From Dipylidium caninum (taxonomy: Eukaryota; Platyhelminthes; Cestoda; Cyclophyllidea; Dipylidiidae), in assembly GCA_017562135.1 (NCBI GenBank), contig QEYB01000705.1, positions 46,270 to 110,269 of the forward strand: a DNA stretch of 64,000 bases. The letters run 5' to 3'. Below are positions 27,331-39,210 of this stretch, piece after piece. The translations under genes and the position numbers were made by a program. Each line of letters begins with the position of its first letter. The first letter of the stretch is position 1. The notes beneath the pieces are model-generated. The model was not told the origin of the DNA. It did not search any database and was given only the letters and a program-made list of their open reading frames with translations.

Positions 27331-27560
27331 AATAGAGGATAATTTTCACCGGTTGACTAGCACTGCTTCCCCACTACGTAACTCACGACGGATCCGTGCG
27401 GAAGGCTATGCGTTGATACACATTAGTTAGAATTTGTGTCGGGGCTATGGGAGGCGGTAGTCAGTCAGAGACCGCAGAAAAGGGATTGGGGCGTCACATT
27501 GGGGAGCGGGCACGTGATTCGGAGGCGAACCCGTCCGTGTCCCCGTATTTTGGCGGAGAG

Positions 27561-27632
27561 GTGGACCGCCACGATGCTAGATGCAAGGCAAGAAAGTGGG
27601 CCAGAGTGGACGCCACTACTCCAAGTCAGGTC
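27561..27632 (+). repeat. Short repeat R7, copy 2
   Basis: CCGCCACGATGCTAGATGC, then AAGGCAAGAAAGTGGG and GCCACTACTCC, matching 23,676-23,745 in order. It lies about 230 bp beyond R1 copy 3. Confidence 0.6.
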
Positions 27633-28994
27633 AGTTAACTGTTATGCTGGCCAGAAAGTATGGTGTAACATTAGGAGATGTAAAATAGGTCAAGTTGACG
27701 AGTTGGACACATATACTGACTACTTGCGTTCCGGCAACGTAGAAATTTCTGCCAGTCTGTAGGGGCAAGTTGCCAAAGCTGAAAATAACTAAAACAAAAG
27801 TCAAATGACGTTATTGGTGAACACAAATTGACGGTGCCCGAGTACCAACTTCCAGGCTCCATCTGACCTCCTACAGGCCGTTGCTTCACTATAGCCTGCT
27901 CGCGCACTACTATGAGGCTGCGAAGAGTATTGGCGTGCCACATCAATGCAAGGCGAAGTGAGATTGTTGGGAAAGGTTGGTGCAAACGAGGACTCACCGG
28001 GTGGCAGAATGTCCTGAAGTGATGAATCTTTGATGGAAGGAACTGGCGCTGAAGGATGGAGGAATAGAGATTAGTGGAGAAGTTCCTTCACTTACTGCTC
28101 CAGTCGACAAAAATTAGTTGATCTACGCTGGCGGATGTGTGAAGATGCAGAACAGCAACAACCGTCCATGTCGGACACGACTGACATTCCAGACGCCTTT
28201 CGAGTTTGGGTGAAGGAGACAAAGGCACAGAATTTGTACGAAGAAGTGAGTGCTACGTACCGGAAGCTCAAATTTTCACCTTCGACATTTTACGGTTGAG
28301 CGGTGAGGAGTCATTTCTCAAGTCATTCACCACATTAATCAACGTCAACGACACCCAAACTTTATAGACCACGAGAGCCAATAGCAATGAATCAGAGTTG
28401 CGACCACTGCCCGTTTCCCATTGGTCACTTAGTCAACTTCATTTGGCAGGTGCCAGACGGTGCCACCAATTGGAAAATCTCCTAGAAGCACCATACAGGC
28501 AGCAGTAAAGAATGACGAAATTTCGGCGCTGAGGACAAGTTAACGGTCAACTAGAGAATATTTTTCTTAATCGTTCACTCATTAGTCGCTTTGAGACATT
28601 ATTTGCCTAGTAGAAAAGCGCTCAATTGCATTTTTTCCATTTTATCTCAAGCAATTGGCGCCGTTACAATTCCACCATTTTGCAAATGTTTCACATTATG
28701 CCAGATGGAAGGATCGATTAATGGATGGGATGAAATTCAAAGTGAAACCGGACAGGAATTCGCCCGGTATTTGATGATCCAAACTAGCTAACTTTTGAAG
28801 CTCTTCTCTTCTCACCCGCCCCTGTGATGACCGAGGGGTAGGACGGTGCGGAATCGCTCCTACTGGCGACGGGCTGCGTCATTCGACCACTGTCCTCCTT
28901 TTCCGATATAGTTATTCCAGTTTCCTCGAAGAAATGATGATGTCCAGGAGGTGTTGTGACCATCTTTTTGACATTTAAATCTTCTACGTGGTAT
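27633..28994. other. Intergenic, no gene recognised
   Basis: No gene, RNA gene or tandem repeat recognised. Confidence 0.4.
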
Positions 28995-29200
28995 GATACC
29001 CACCTGTAGCACTAGTTTTCACGAACACCTGAGACGAGTTCAACACTCGACGTGTTGCACTCTCTGCCGCTTTATTGAAGCCGTTGTCAGACCAATGCGA
29101 ATGGAGGATTTGGAGGACCGCCGTATAGCGGACTGTCGCAGGAAGCTCAAGAACCTGACGTTGACGTTGATCGAAGAGTTAATGGTTTATGAAATTAATC
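28995..29200 (+). repeat. Repeat R1, copy 4
   Basis: Shares CACCTGAGACGAGTTCAACA with the 22.58 kb copy, CGTGTTGCACTCTCTGCCGC with the complement of the 27.2 kb copy, and GTCAGACCAATGCGAATGGA with the 20.7 kb copy. An 88-codon open frame (28,993-29,259) runs across it and includes the charged, helix-prone stretches RMEDLEDRRIADCRRK and NLTLTLIEELMV. It may be a gene fragment, but no start, splice partner or family is recognisable. Confidence 0.65.
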
Positions 29201-29509
29201 CTCCGGGCACCGTTGTAAATCTGCCAGTGAGGACAGAGAAGAGAAGCATACTACGATAGAGAGAACGGTCTACCACCACTCAACCGCCCTTGAAAAAGTC
29301 GGCCGTTGGAGTGTGATGAAGACTACCATTCGTTCGTTTAAATACTTCGTGGAACCGTGGTAGTGTCATTGGTGAGAGATTCAGTGGAAGGTTCCTCCAG
29401 TTGCGTGCGATGGTGGAAGATGGTGGTCAGCGAGGCACTAGCGGGGAAAGCACTCTCGCGATTGCGAGGCCGGTCACCTCGTGTTGTCCTTCTCGACCAA
29501 TTTTTAGTC

Positions 29510-30225
29510 TCGTGTCGATTCCACTTCCCTGCAATTCGTCCACTCAATGATGTTTGTTTTCCTCGAGCTTACGTAATTGTAATTCATTCACTCAATTATT
29601 CCTTCCCGCACTCGAGACCGAAATTCGCGCGGTGACCACTCATCCTCTGGGGGGTTGGCAGGCGCTTCTCTGTGTTCCTTGCACGACCTGTATCCCTTCA
29701 CTACACAAAGCCGACTCGAGTGGTGTTATTTGTGGAATTGAGGGAGAGTTGCTATCTTTGTGCAATGAGAGGAATAGGTCAGACTTGCTGAGCCCGGGGT
29801 CATCACCTATAAGATTCCACGTACAGATGGGTGCCCTTAGTCCGCCCACTATCACCATGACGAGTGACATCTTGTGGGTGGTTGTGTAGAAGTGTGTGGG
29901 CAGTTGAGAGAAATCAGTTAGTTGCTAACTAGCCTCAAATCATTGAGTTCTCCAAGAGTGGTCGCGGCAAAATTTCTAAATTAACTATGTTCGCTGCAAA
30001 TGAGGTACAAGGCAGTTCTCCATGGACAAATGCATTCCTCAGATGGCTTAAGGGCACTACGTGCACCATACAAATCATGTAGGACAAAACGAAATCCGAA
30101 GTTGTAGACAAACGCAGTGTAGTGTATTTTTGAAGGAATTCAGATGAAACAAGACGAGATGAGATAAAATGATGTTTCTTTATGCCGTAAGATTTCCCTC
30201 GAGTGCCAACCATTGGCACCGCCTC
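29510..30225 (+). repeat. Dispersed repeat R3, copy 2
   Basis: Second copy of 17,910-18,625, same orientation, about 11.6 kb away. Anchors are listed under copy 1. Frames are broken differently in the two copies, so conservation is at the DNA level and not tied to a protein. Confidence 0.8.
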
Positions 30226-33200
30226 TCACGATGAAGGTAATGAGTTGGTGTTAGTCAGCAACAAACTATTCTGCCTCAAATTCGTCCCCATTTCTAACCA
30301 CCGCTGCAGAATGTCAATCGTCTTGGTAAGGCGACTGAGAGTGACATCTCCTCAATGGTACTCTCGGACCGTTATCAAGTGTGCCCTATTGCCCTCACTG
30401 CGGAGAAATACTAGGCCTTCCACACTTCCAACGGCGTCTCCACTGGTGGTGGATTCACGCATCACCGAGAGAGATAGTCTTTCAGGGAATCCTGACTACA
30501 AATCTTTTTCAATATCCGACGTCGAGACGACGTGTGCTTCAAGTCACTCTGGTGGGGTGACGTTTAAGAACACACGCGTCACCCGTACAAACGTGGGAGA
30601 AGGAAAGGAAGGCAAAGTGGTGGATTGAGTGCAGAGTGTGAAGGTTACCGGGTGAAATTCCTCCGCAAGTTGGAGGAGGAGTCAGCGAGTCAATGAGTTG
30701 CAGTCATTCCGAAGACGAGTTGCACTCAACTGTCCTTAAAAGGGGTTATAAAAATTGATAGGAAAGACGCGACGTGGTGAGTGGCCTTGAAACTGTGAAA
30801 GTGCGTCCTTCGCTAATTCCTCGCTGACAAGCATTTCTCATCACCGCGCCCATGAATCGGATTATTTGACCAGTGAACGCATCCTCCGCCCCAAGGAGTA
30901 ATCGAACGAACGAATGAGGGAATTACTTCCAGCGGTTTCATCTGACCCACCAGAACCTTTTCTTTGGAGTAACAGAAAGCCATTAAGACGAGATTTATGC
31001 CGGCTATAGGTCCTCTTCTCCCCTTGATGTCCTTTTTTCCACCCACCAAACCCGTGTTTAAAAAGCACCTTACTGAGAGGTCAGGCGGGTGAAGATAATC
31101 GGCAAATTAATAGTCAAATACTTTTTTTTCACTGGTCTGTTAAATCGTCGATTAAGGTGGATGTCGCGAGTAAGCGGTATCCTTTGCGCTCGACGAAGAG
31201 GGAGGTTGATGGGATTCAACTGCGATCGGGCGACCTATGCTTTGATCGTACACATCCTCTATTGCCAGAGTGAAGTAAAGCTGTCCTTACCCCTGCTTTC
31301 TCTCCGTGTAACGCGAGATTCAGCGACATTTGTCCCATTTGTCGCTAATGACATGATTGTTCGCTAATGTCACTTCTTCCCTTTAAATCACCTAAGAACT
31401 TTCAGGACGTCCCGTTTCAATTTCACCTTCCGCTTCACCTCAACTCGACGTAAACTATAATCGGAAGTGCGTGATTGTGCGTAGCTTCACATTATTGGGA
31501 CAAAACCTGCTTGCAGCTGCGAACTTCCTTTCACGTGCAACTGAAAACCATCAGAGTTTGCGTTGATCTAAGGGGATGTCAGTGAATGGCAACATCCTAG
31601 CCGGGCGACGCATAATTGCTGGGACGACGATAATGTCTTTCAACAGACCGCTACCTGTCAATTGCTATTCATTCTTCACTTTTCCTCCTTCCATCCACGG
31701 ACTCCACTTGTTTTGGAATAGACTTCGCATTAACTTAGAGTGTGCCCTCATTGCGTCGACAAAAGAAAAGCTTGTGTTACTCGAAGCCTTCTCGTGTGGA
31801 CCCAGAAGATGTTGGACCATGCGACAGACCATTGCGATTAAGTATTGGTACTGGAAACAGGGATGCTTCAAGGCTTCGCTCATCAACTGCTCACAGTGCA
31901 TGTCGCCAATCTACCACTTAAGCCTCTGAAGATGCTTCCTGTAGACCGGATGGCTTAGGGAAAGATGATCTAGTGCAATTCCATTGGATCTCGCAGTTCA
32001 TCAGACTTCACTCACAAGTACATCATCACGAAACGCATCCCACTGATAACAGTAGGCGTTAGACCAGGCTCCTCCTGCCATACCACCTCGCGTGTCGCCT
32101 CGTCGTAATTCATCGTGATGTTGAACATTCGCCCGTGACATTAGGTTTTCTGGCGTGGACTTTACGTCACGCCACGTAGAGTCATGAATGTTGTCTCTGC
32201 CAGCATGATTTCTGCAACCACACATCTTCACTTCATCCTGTCGATCTCGCCACGCCTTCTCTCATGCTGGGAGAAAACTGCATGTCGATAGGTTAAGTGC
32301 TGGGCCGTGTTGGACTAAGAGAACACAGTTTTTCGGGCGTGGAAAAGAACTTAGAGTCATTAGAGCCTCCTCGTCCTGCCTATCCTTCGACTCTTCCATC
32401 ACCTACCTGTCCCCTTTCATTTCCTTTCCAACTCGTAGAAACTGCCTAACTCCTCCTCGTCATTCAGCGACATCACTTACGGCACTTAAATATTTCGCAA
32501 ACGACTCCTCGACTCTTCGGCAGAAGAAACGCAGTTATGCACTGAGGTTTTTGGGCTAAAGTGGGGATTTTGAACACTTGTCTGGTCGACTGAGTATGCG
32601 GTATTAATGGCATTTGAATAGATTGGGTGGGAACCGGACGCACTTAGTAACTCAACAAATGGTAGTATGTGGATCAACCACGACTTCCGATGTGTTTGCT
32701 CGAGAGTGACTTGTCACCAGGTTGATGGAAGAGTCTTGGTGAGTTAGTTGCGCGACTAGTTCTCCACCATCAACTCTGCCTTCTCATCAAGTAGCACTTA
32801 GGCCTCGGTGGCGTCGAGCCTAACCCAGGCTGATGCTAAATGCCGGCTATTATGCATCTTTAAACAAAATGCCCCAACTTACCAAAGTTGCAATTGACGA
32901 ACGCTAAGCGATACCCTCAAAATATTATCCCCAAGTCAATTCAGATTATTCTTTCAATTCCTCAAAATGGTGGCGCAAATATAGGTGTCCCCATTTCTCT
33001 TATTTGCTCAAATTCCAGTCTGCCAACCGACCTCCAACCTTAAATTGTCTTATCAATGAATTCGATTGAAATGACCTTCGATTGGTTAACATTAGGCGCG
33101 CCTAGTGGGCACTTCATTTGCTCATTTGCAATTGAATTTACTCTAATAGTTCGCCCAGAGCGAAACAAAGCAGAGAAGGCCACAGCCGACCAGATAAGAC

Positions 33201-34384
33201 CAGACCAGAATAGTAGGATAAGGAACAGTCGGTCAAGTTTGTCTGCTTCTTCCTCTTCTTCGCAATGATAAAACCATTGCCAACATCGCCACTGCAAGTC
33301 GCCAGTATGATAGCCTCAACGACGATGTATCATCTTTAAAAAAAGACTAGATATTTCATGAGAAGACAGAGATGGAGATGCAGACGAGGTCTAGTAGTAC
33401 TGCTGAGAAGAGAATATTAGATTAACGGACTACAAACGACTAAGTCTTCAAATCAACCTACAAGTCAGTCAGTCAGTCAGCAAGCATCACTGCCGAAGTC
33501 ATCCGCACTTCGACTGGGAAATAACCCAACCCCACGGACTGGAAGGGTAGGCTTTTCTCACTACAATCAAAACTCAAGGTGAAAAGAATGCTGTTGATTA
33601 CAAAGCGTTCAAGTACTGGGACGAGTCGACAACCCACATACGTTCGCCCCAGAAGTTCCACACATGTGTTGGCGCAGGTGAGTAGTCTAAGGCGCCCAGC
33701 AGGACATGTTTGGAGTAGTAACTCCGCTATAACCCTATACGAATGCATGATCTGTTCGAAACAGCACGGAGGATTTGTACTGCTAAATAGATGACACCAT
33801 CGTGGCGTTCCCCTTTCGTACAAACCCTAACCACTTAAGGAATACAGGAAAAAGCATTCTCTGCTCCAAATGTCAAAAACTACTCGCCTGCACAACAAAT
33901 GAAGCCTTCCGACTCGGAAGTAGTAGTATTAGTAGCAAAGTATGCGATGATCCTGTAACCAGTCACAGACACCTTCAATTCTTCCACAAAACACAACATA
34001 ACGTAACATAACATCCTTCTTGCAACCTCTCCACTTCCACTTCCTCACCCCTACTTCCATTTTCTACCTTCATGCTATTTGTCATCAACTAACCAAACTC
34101 CAGGCTTCACGAAATGCATCTCTTCACCACCACCCCACAGCGGCCTACTCGCCCCACCCTTTCACACGAAGATGAGTTAAAGTGGCCCAGAAAGTGAAAT
34201 GTTGCCCTGAAGCGTGGGTCGTGGACTCTGTTTTCACTCCTCTCTAAGCTGGACCTTCTCGCCACTTATCACAAGTCCTGGCACACACTATATCATGCCT
34301 GGAACAATTATAGTGCTAGAATAATTTTTTAGTTGGTTTACGCACTAACTTTGCTGCACACTCTCCGTCCAACCTGCTGCATAT
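30226..34384. other. Intergenic, no gene recognised
   Basis: No supported gene. Plus-strand open frames at about 30,203-30,628 (141 codons) and 31,576-31,929 (117 codons) show no recognisable domain and no strong splice borders. A short GTCA tandem lies near 33,463-33,480. Confidence 0.4.
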
Positions 34385-34590
34385 TTGCCTCGTGCAACAA
34401 CGCCGGGAGTCGAGGAGCTTCACGGAGACACACGTAGGGCAGTCTTGAAAGGAGAAGAAATCATTCAACACCTATGGAAGTTGAATTATTGAAGAGATAT
34501 TTAATTCATGCTCATCGTTGACGGACTCGGCCAACTTTGATTTCCATCTTACTTAGCAGGATTGAGGAGACGATTCACCGGCCGTGATGT
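34385..34590 (+). repeat. Repeat R5, copy 2
   Basis: Same-orientation copy of 24,540-24,745, including TATGGAAGTTGAATTATTG, TTTAATTCATGCTCATCG and GAGACGATTCACCGGCC. It lies about 370 bp before SINE copy 3. Confidence 0.65.
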
Positions 34591-34958
34591 TGACCGCGCA
34601 CCACAGATTTTCAAAGGCAATGAGAAGTGGCGTTAAACGAAACCGTTGCTCTGCGGTGTGTGTAAGAGGGCAACTCGGTTGGCCTCGACGTCATGGCGGA
34701 CCCACCTAGTTGCCACTTGGCATTGAGCCCAGAACCCTCGCAAAAGGCGAGGGAAGCGGGAGGGCTGCCTAGCAGCCTCACATCCGAATCTGCTGAGCCA
34801 TGGGCACATGTGCCTGTCAGATGTTTGACTGTGAAAATTCAAATTATCTCAGCAAAATGCTCAAGCTTTTCAATGGTGACGAACCCTTCTAAGTTTCAAC
34901 AATTTCGGCTGTGAGGATGGCCGGTACCTGGAAGTTTTCCTTGTAAAATCTAGTTTTC

Positions 34959-35184
34959 ATCCCGACGGCGACGCCCAAATATTTCTTCCGTGATTTGTGA
35001 CTCCGTTCAACCTAATTCAAACGAATCTGGGGCGACTGTTGACCTTTTCCGTACCCGCAATTCTTCTGACATCGATTGGAAACATCCACTCACGATTTAA
35101 AACCAATTGGCTTGCGTGAAAGGCACGCATGACGCTACTGCAATACTGGCGTGTCCGCGTGTCACGCCTGTCTCTGTCATAGCC
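34959..35184 (-). repeat. tRNA-derived SINE, copy 3
   Basis: Read on the minus strand from 35,184, the order is GACAGAGACAGGCGTGACAC (head), GCCTTTCACGCAAGCC, then a degraded box B GGTTTTAAATC. The body follows: AGAAGAATTGCGGGTACGGA, CGCCCCAGATTCGTTTGAAT, GTCACAAATCACGGAAGA. The body is clearly homologous to SINE copy 1, confirming a dispersed unit with a shared head and tail. No target-site duplication was identified. Confidence 0.7.
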
Positions 35185-36084
35185 AACAACCCCTCTACTC
35201 TGCTTCCGGCTAAGCAGATCCGACATGACCACTGGTGTTGGCATGACCTCTTTCTTGCATTTGCTCTCCCTCCCCTCGCACTGTCCACATCCTCGATCCT
35301 CCTATGGTCCGTTTCACCCGTCGACATTGTCCACATTGCCTCCTGCCCAACACGGAGTCGAGACCGCCAACTCCTCCTGGACATGGCGAGAGGGTTGGTT
35401 GTGCGACTGACGGGAGGTGGACAGTGGGAGGTTGCAGTGACGGCGCAGTCTAGGCGCTATGGAGGTAAAAAGTAACTTTCAAAACATCACGTCGGGTGGA
35501 GCTTTGTGCCGAAATAAAATCCGTCGATTAACGCAAAGGCCCTCATATGGCCTGTTTTCCTTCAGACGATGTGACACTGTATTTGAAGAGGAAAACTTGT
35601 GAGAGAATTGTGTAAGTTAAACATTTAACGCCTCATATGAATTTCTCGAAACCTTTGTTATTCACAAATTCAGCTTGTCTAAAGGCCTCCGATAGAATTA
35701 TGGAAATTTTCACCTCACTTCCACATAATTTGTCAACCCTCGTGTCCAAATTATCTGCTTGTCATGCTGCCAATCTCCTCTTTTTTTTTCTAGCCCTTTC
35801 TGACCGACATGACAGCCGGCTGATTCGGCCTGGTGTAGTGGCGACTTCCTCGTTTTGCACCATCTTCTTGCCTTTCTACTCGCATCTCCGCGACCAATCT
35901 AGTCGCCGAACTTCTCGCAGCGTAGAAGTTTTCGTGGCAAAGTGTAGGGCGCCCAACCAGCTGCGAGGCTTCAATCTCTTCGGTGTTTTATAAATTTGGA
36001 GCTCCTTCTCCAGTTAAATGTCACTTTATTATCGTTCAATGTGGCCTACTTGAATTCTAATAAACGCTTAGCAACTATGGCTTT
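35185..36084. other. Intergenic, no gene recognised
   Basis: No supported gene. A T-tract CTTTTTTTTTCTAG at about 35,781 looks like a 3' splice site, but I cannot pair it with a coding exon. Confidence 0.35.
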
Positions 36085-36215
36085 TCCAAGCATCGACGAT
36101 GCGTTTAGCCATGTCGCTTATCGTGGCGAAAAGTCGCGGTGGGAAAGTTGTGAAGTTCGCGGTGGATCACGTCCCCTAATGATTCTCGTCTGCTGTTGTG
36201 ACAACCGACGGTGAG
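36085..36215 (+). repeat. Repeat R6, copy 3 (diverged)
   Basis: CCAAGCATCGACGATGC begins a segment that follows the 23,955 copy in order: GGCGAAAAGTCGCGG, AAAGTTGTGAAGTTC, ACCGACGGTG. Weaker than the other two copies. Confidence 0.45.
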
Positions 36216-36406
36216 TAGTCGCCTTCCTCACCCACCGCGGATAGTCAATCGACGATGCTGAAGAGCTAACAGGGCAAGTCAGGCAGCAGGAGAAGTGGGA
36301 GGTTGCTAAGATACTCAGAGAGCTACTTGTGGACACCAACCGATGATCCAAAGAGGTTTGGTGGTAATGCCTATTGTGGCTGAGATGAGGATCCTACCGG
36401 AATCAT

Positions 36407-37075
36407 GTGAGAAGACGTCAGTTTAATTTCATATTTAGGCGCAATGTTATCGCCGTTTCTCCCATCTCTCCCTCTCTTCGCTTTGACATCCACCATCCAC
36501 TTGAACATCCTCCGTGTGCAACACTTATTTTGGGGCGAAAGTTGACAGGAAGAGTCTTGGGAAACTCACGAATGATAAGACTGGGTGTTGGTCACTTGGG
36601 ATACGTCGGTAGAGGAAAGAACTTCGAGGTGACTAGCACGACAGCGTCAGAGTCCTATAACGTAAGTTTAATGGTAGCAACTCACTTTTCCGTAAGTGTT
36701 TTATCCACCCTTCACGCCCACCTCACACTCCGTAATCACCTTAGCCTCGAGACAACCCTTCCTAACGCTTCACTCAAACCACGTGGTGCACTCAACCTTC
36801 TTTCTTCTGCTTCAAGACATTCAAGCCTCCCTCTCGCACTCAGTTTTGAGTCAGCCACACGTTGGAGAAAGTTTTCTTTCCCTTACCAGAGGTCACGGAT
36901 ATTTAATCCGCCTTTCTGTCGCCGCCATTTGTGCCTGCTACATTCTCAGCAGTCTGAACCTGTGGATTGGAGTCTGCGTAGACGCAGAGGCATTAAAAAT
37001 TGGGAACTTAGTCGCTTTATTCCTCCACATATAGTGACGGGAATAAAGTTCTGTAGAATTTTCCAATGTCGGTAA
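36407..37075 (+). other. 222-codon open frame, probably not a gene
   Basis: One of the longest open frames outside low-complexity DNA. It is basic, Ser/Arg/Leu-rich and has no recognisable motif. Two GTAAGT sequences inside it (about 36,662 and 36,692) would be good splice donors, so parts could be exonic. I found no convincing partner exon, and composition-driven chance openness is the more likely reading. Confidence 0.15.
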
Positions 37076-37284
37076 ATTACTCGTCTCGCGATTTGCGCAG
37101 ACCAAGCCATCTCTTTTCGGCTTTCCTTAGAAAGGTGGACATTATCACGTCAAAACGCGAGTCTGTTTCTGGTGACAGCGAAAAGACGGAGCTCTTCAAC
37201 TGAATCTAATCCCACTTCGACAAAGTTCTTTCCCGATCACGTGGTTAATACCGCCTAGGCGAGATTTCTGCCACCGCCAGCTCT

Positions 37285-37415
37285 CTTCCGACATTCACCG
37301 ACTCAGTGGTCGCATTACGCTTGTCGCAGACATTCCAAATTAAGATCAACCTCGATTGCTTTCATGCAGACAGTCTCGTGATATAGTCAATCGAAGTCGC
37401 AGGTTCTCGGTTCTC
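37285..37415 (-). repeat. Repeat R1, copy 5
   Basis: Complementary in sense to the 20.7 kb copy. The plus strand holds GTCGCAGACATTCCAAATTA, ATCAACCTCGATTGCTTTCA and CGAAGTCGCAGGTTCT. These match the minus strand at 20.7 kb (GTCGCAGACATTCTACACTG, ATCAACGTCGATTTC, TTGAAGTTGCAGGTTCT). Confidence 0.6.
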
Positions 37416-38849
37416 CCACCGACGCCTCTTTTGAGTGCGGGCTAAAGTTGTGTTGGACGTTAATTTGGAGGGCGCGAATGCAAAAAGGCCTAAGTCGATT
37501 AGCCAAGAATATGAGTGCACCAGGCTGTAGAGCACATCGTCTCGCTAGTTCTTCAATGACTTTTTGTGCTTTCACGGCTGCCATCCACGTGCTTCGGACA
37601 GCACTTCGGTCCCTGCTTTTAGCCCCTTTCCTCGTTCTCCTCATCGTTTCTGTCCCCTTTGATCTTCACCTCTTTCCACCTCTCTCAACACTGCGCAAAT
37701 AAGCCGTCAAGCTGAAGTCTTTTTACGAGAAGGGCACAACCTTAAGCATGTCCTGCGTGGACGACTGTTTCATATCCTTAGTCACCAAAACCTTCAGTCT
37801 GATGTCTCACCTCCACACTCAAGACCTTCTTCACTCCTAAGCGATGAGGGAGGTTGCAACCAGCTCGTTGTCAACCTGTCAGTTTCGAGTGGCCTTGGCT
37901 AAGAAGACGACTTTAGCATTGATGGTGTTTCTGTACAACACAAAAACGTACAGCTTTACAGCCGAATAGTTTTATCCAAATGAAGACAACCGAGGGGGGA
38001 GTTTGGCGGAAAGAGGGGAGGGAATGTGACATGGTGACTTTAACGTCACCTAATTAACCTCTTCGCCATCTGTCCCATCTGCACTTTGCTCACGCCAATC
38101 GCCCCCACTCTCTTATATGGTGACTGCCTAATTCCATGAAAGCTCACTTTTCGACCAGCGCAACGTTAAAATATCTCATTCGGCATTAAGTCTGTCGGTA
38201 ATCTCGACACCCGCAAATATTCTTCAATTCGTTTACCGAAGCACATGCCGCCATAAAGTGATTTATATCTTCCTTCAGCCACCGAAGTAGAAGTAGTGAG
38301 AGAAAGCCTTTGGTATATGGAAAACAGCCGTATATTGAAAATAAAGGGTAGTCAAATAGACGGCAACGGTTGATTTGTGGCGGCGAGGAGACAATCCACA
38401 ATCACTAAAAAAATGCAGCTACGAAGGTGTGGGGCCTCTTCGTCCAGCAACTCACTCCCTTCGTGAGCTACTTACAGGCAGCCAACTAAACCTTTTCACT
38501 TCCAGTCGTGAAGAGAATTCAAACTGAGGGAACACCCACACTGTGAATAATTTCGTACCAAGTGGACGCACAAAACGAAATCGTGCAAGCGATGAGTGAC
38601 GAGGTCGTCGTGAAAAATGGGAAGTCAGATGTGCTGCTCTTTTCACCTGCTATCGGACGCCCAGAACACGACGCCATCTCGTTTGATTGCGAACAGTAGA
38701 GAATAGGAGGTGAATGGGGCTGATAATGGGAGGTGCGAGGTATGAAAAGGGTAATTTTCGGATGGAAAAAGAAAAGTAGGCCCTCAGAAATCAACATCTA
38801 GGAGAAGAACTCTCTCCTCTCTCTTATCTCCACCCCACGGACGCGGTTC
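37416..38849. other. Intergenic, no gene recognised
   Basis: No gene, RNA gene or tandem repeat recognised. Confidence 0.4.
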
Positions 38850-39210
38850 GTCTTTCCTCCACAATTTCGCATGCCACTGGCCGCCTCCACTAGTGTCTCA
38901 CCAATCCGTCGGGTCGTTCTTCTGCCCATTCAGTGCATCAATGTGCAGGGTCCGAAGTCGGGAGAGACTGAAGAGCTTATAACGCGTAAGAATGCCAGCC
39001 GAGCAAACAACTTCATGGAATTGAGATGTGATGGAAAATTGCAAGAATGCAAGGAGGATCGTTGGTTGTACTGTTTCAATATTCCTCGTATTCCACCTCC
39101 ACGTACGTGTTTTTTGCCCCCGAGCAGGAGGGGTCAGACGAAGGGGCTTCAATGGCATCAGACACAATAATTCTCTGATGCAAGAATAGAGTCATTCTTT
39201 GGCTCTGCCG
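38850..39210 (+). repeat. Dispersed repeat R4, copy with an open frame
   Basis: Homologous to 16,330-16,690. This copy keeps an ATG-started frame of 99 codons (38,871-39,170), including GETEELITRKNASRANN and EDRWLYCFNIPRIPPPR. The 16 kb copy has stops in the matching frame. The protein is not recognised. It could be a decaying gene fragment or a less mutated transposon piece. Confidence 0.6.

Noticed and set aside
35195..35225. 5S rRNA-like word (GGCTAAGCAGATCCGAC)
   Set aside because: Only a short partial resemblance to the 5S internal control region, with no flanking 5S sequence.
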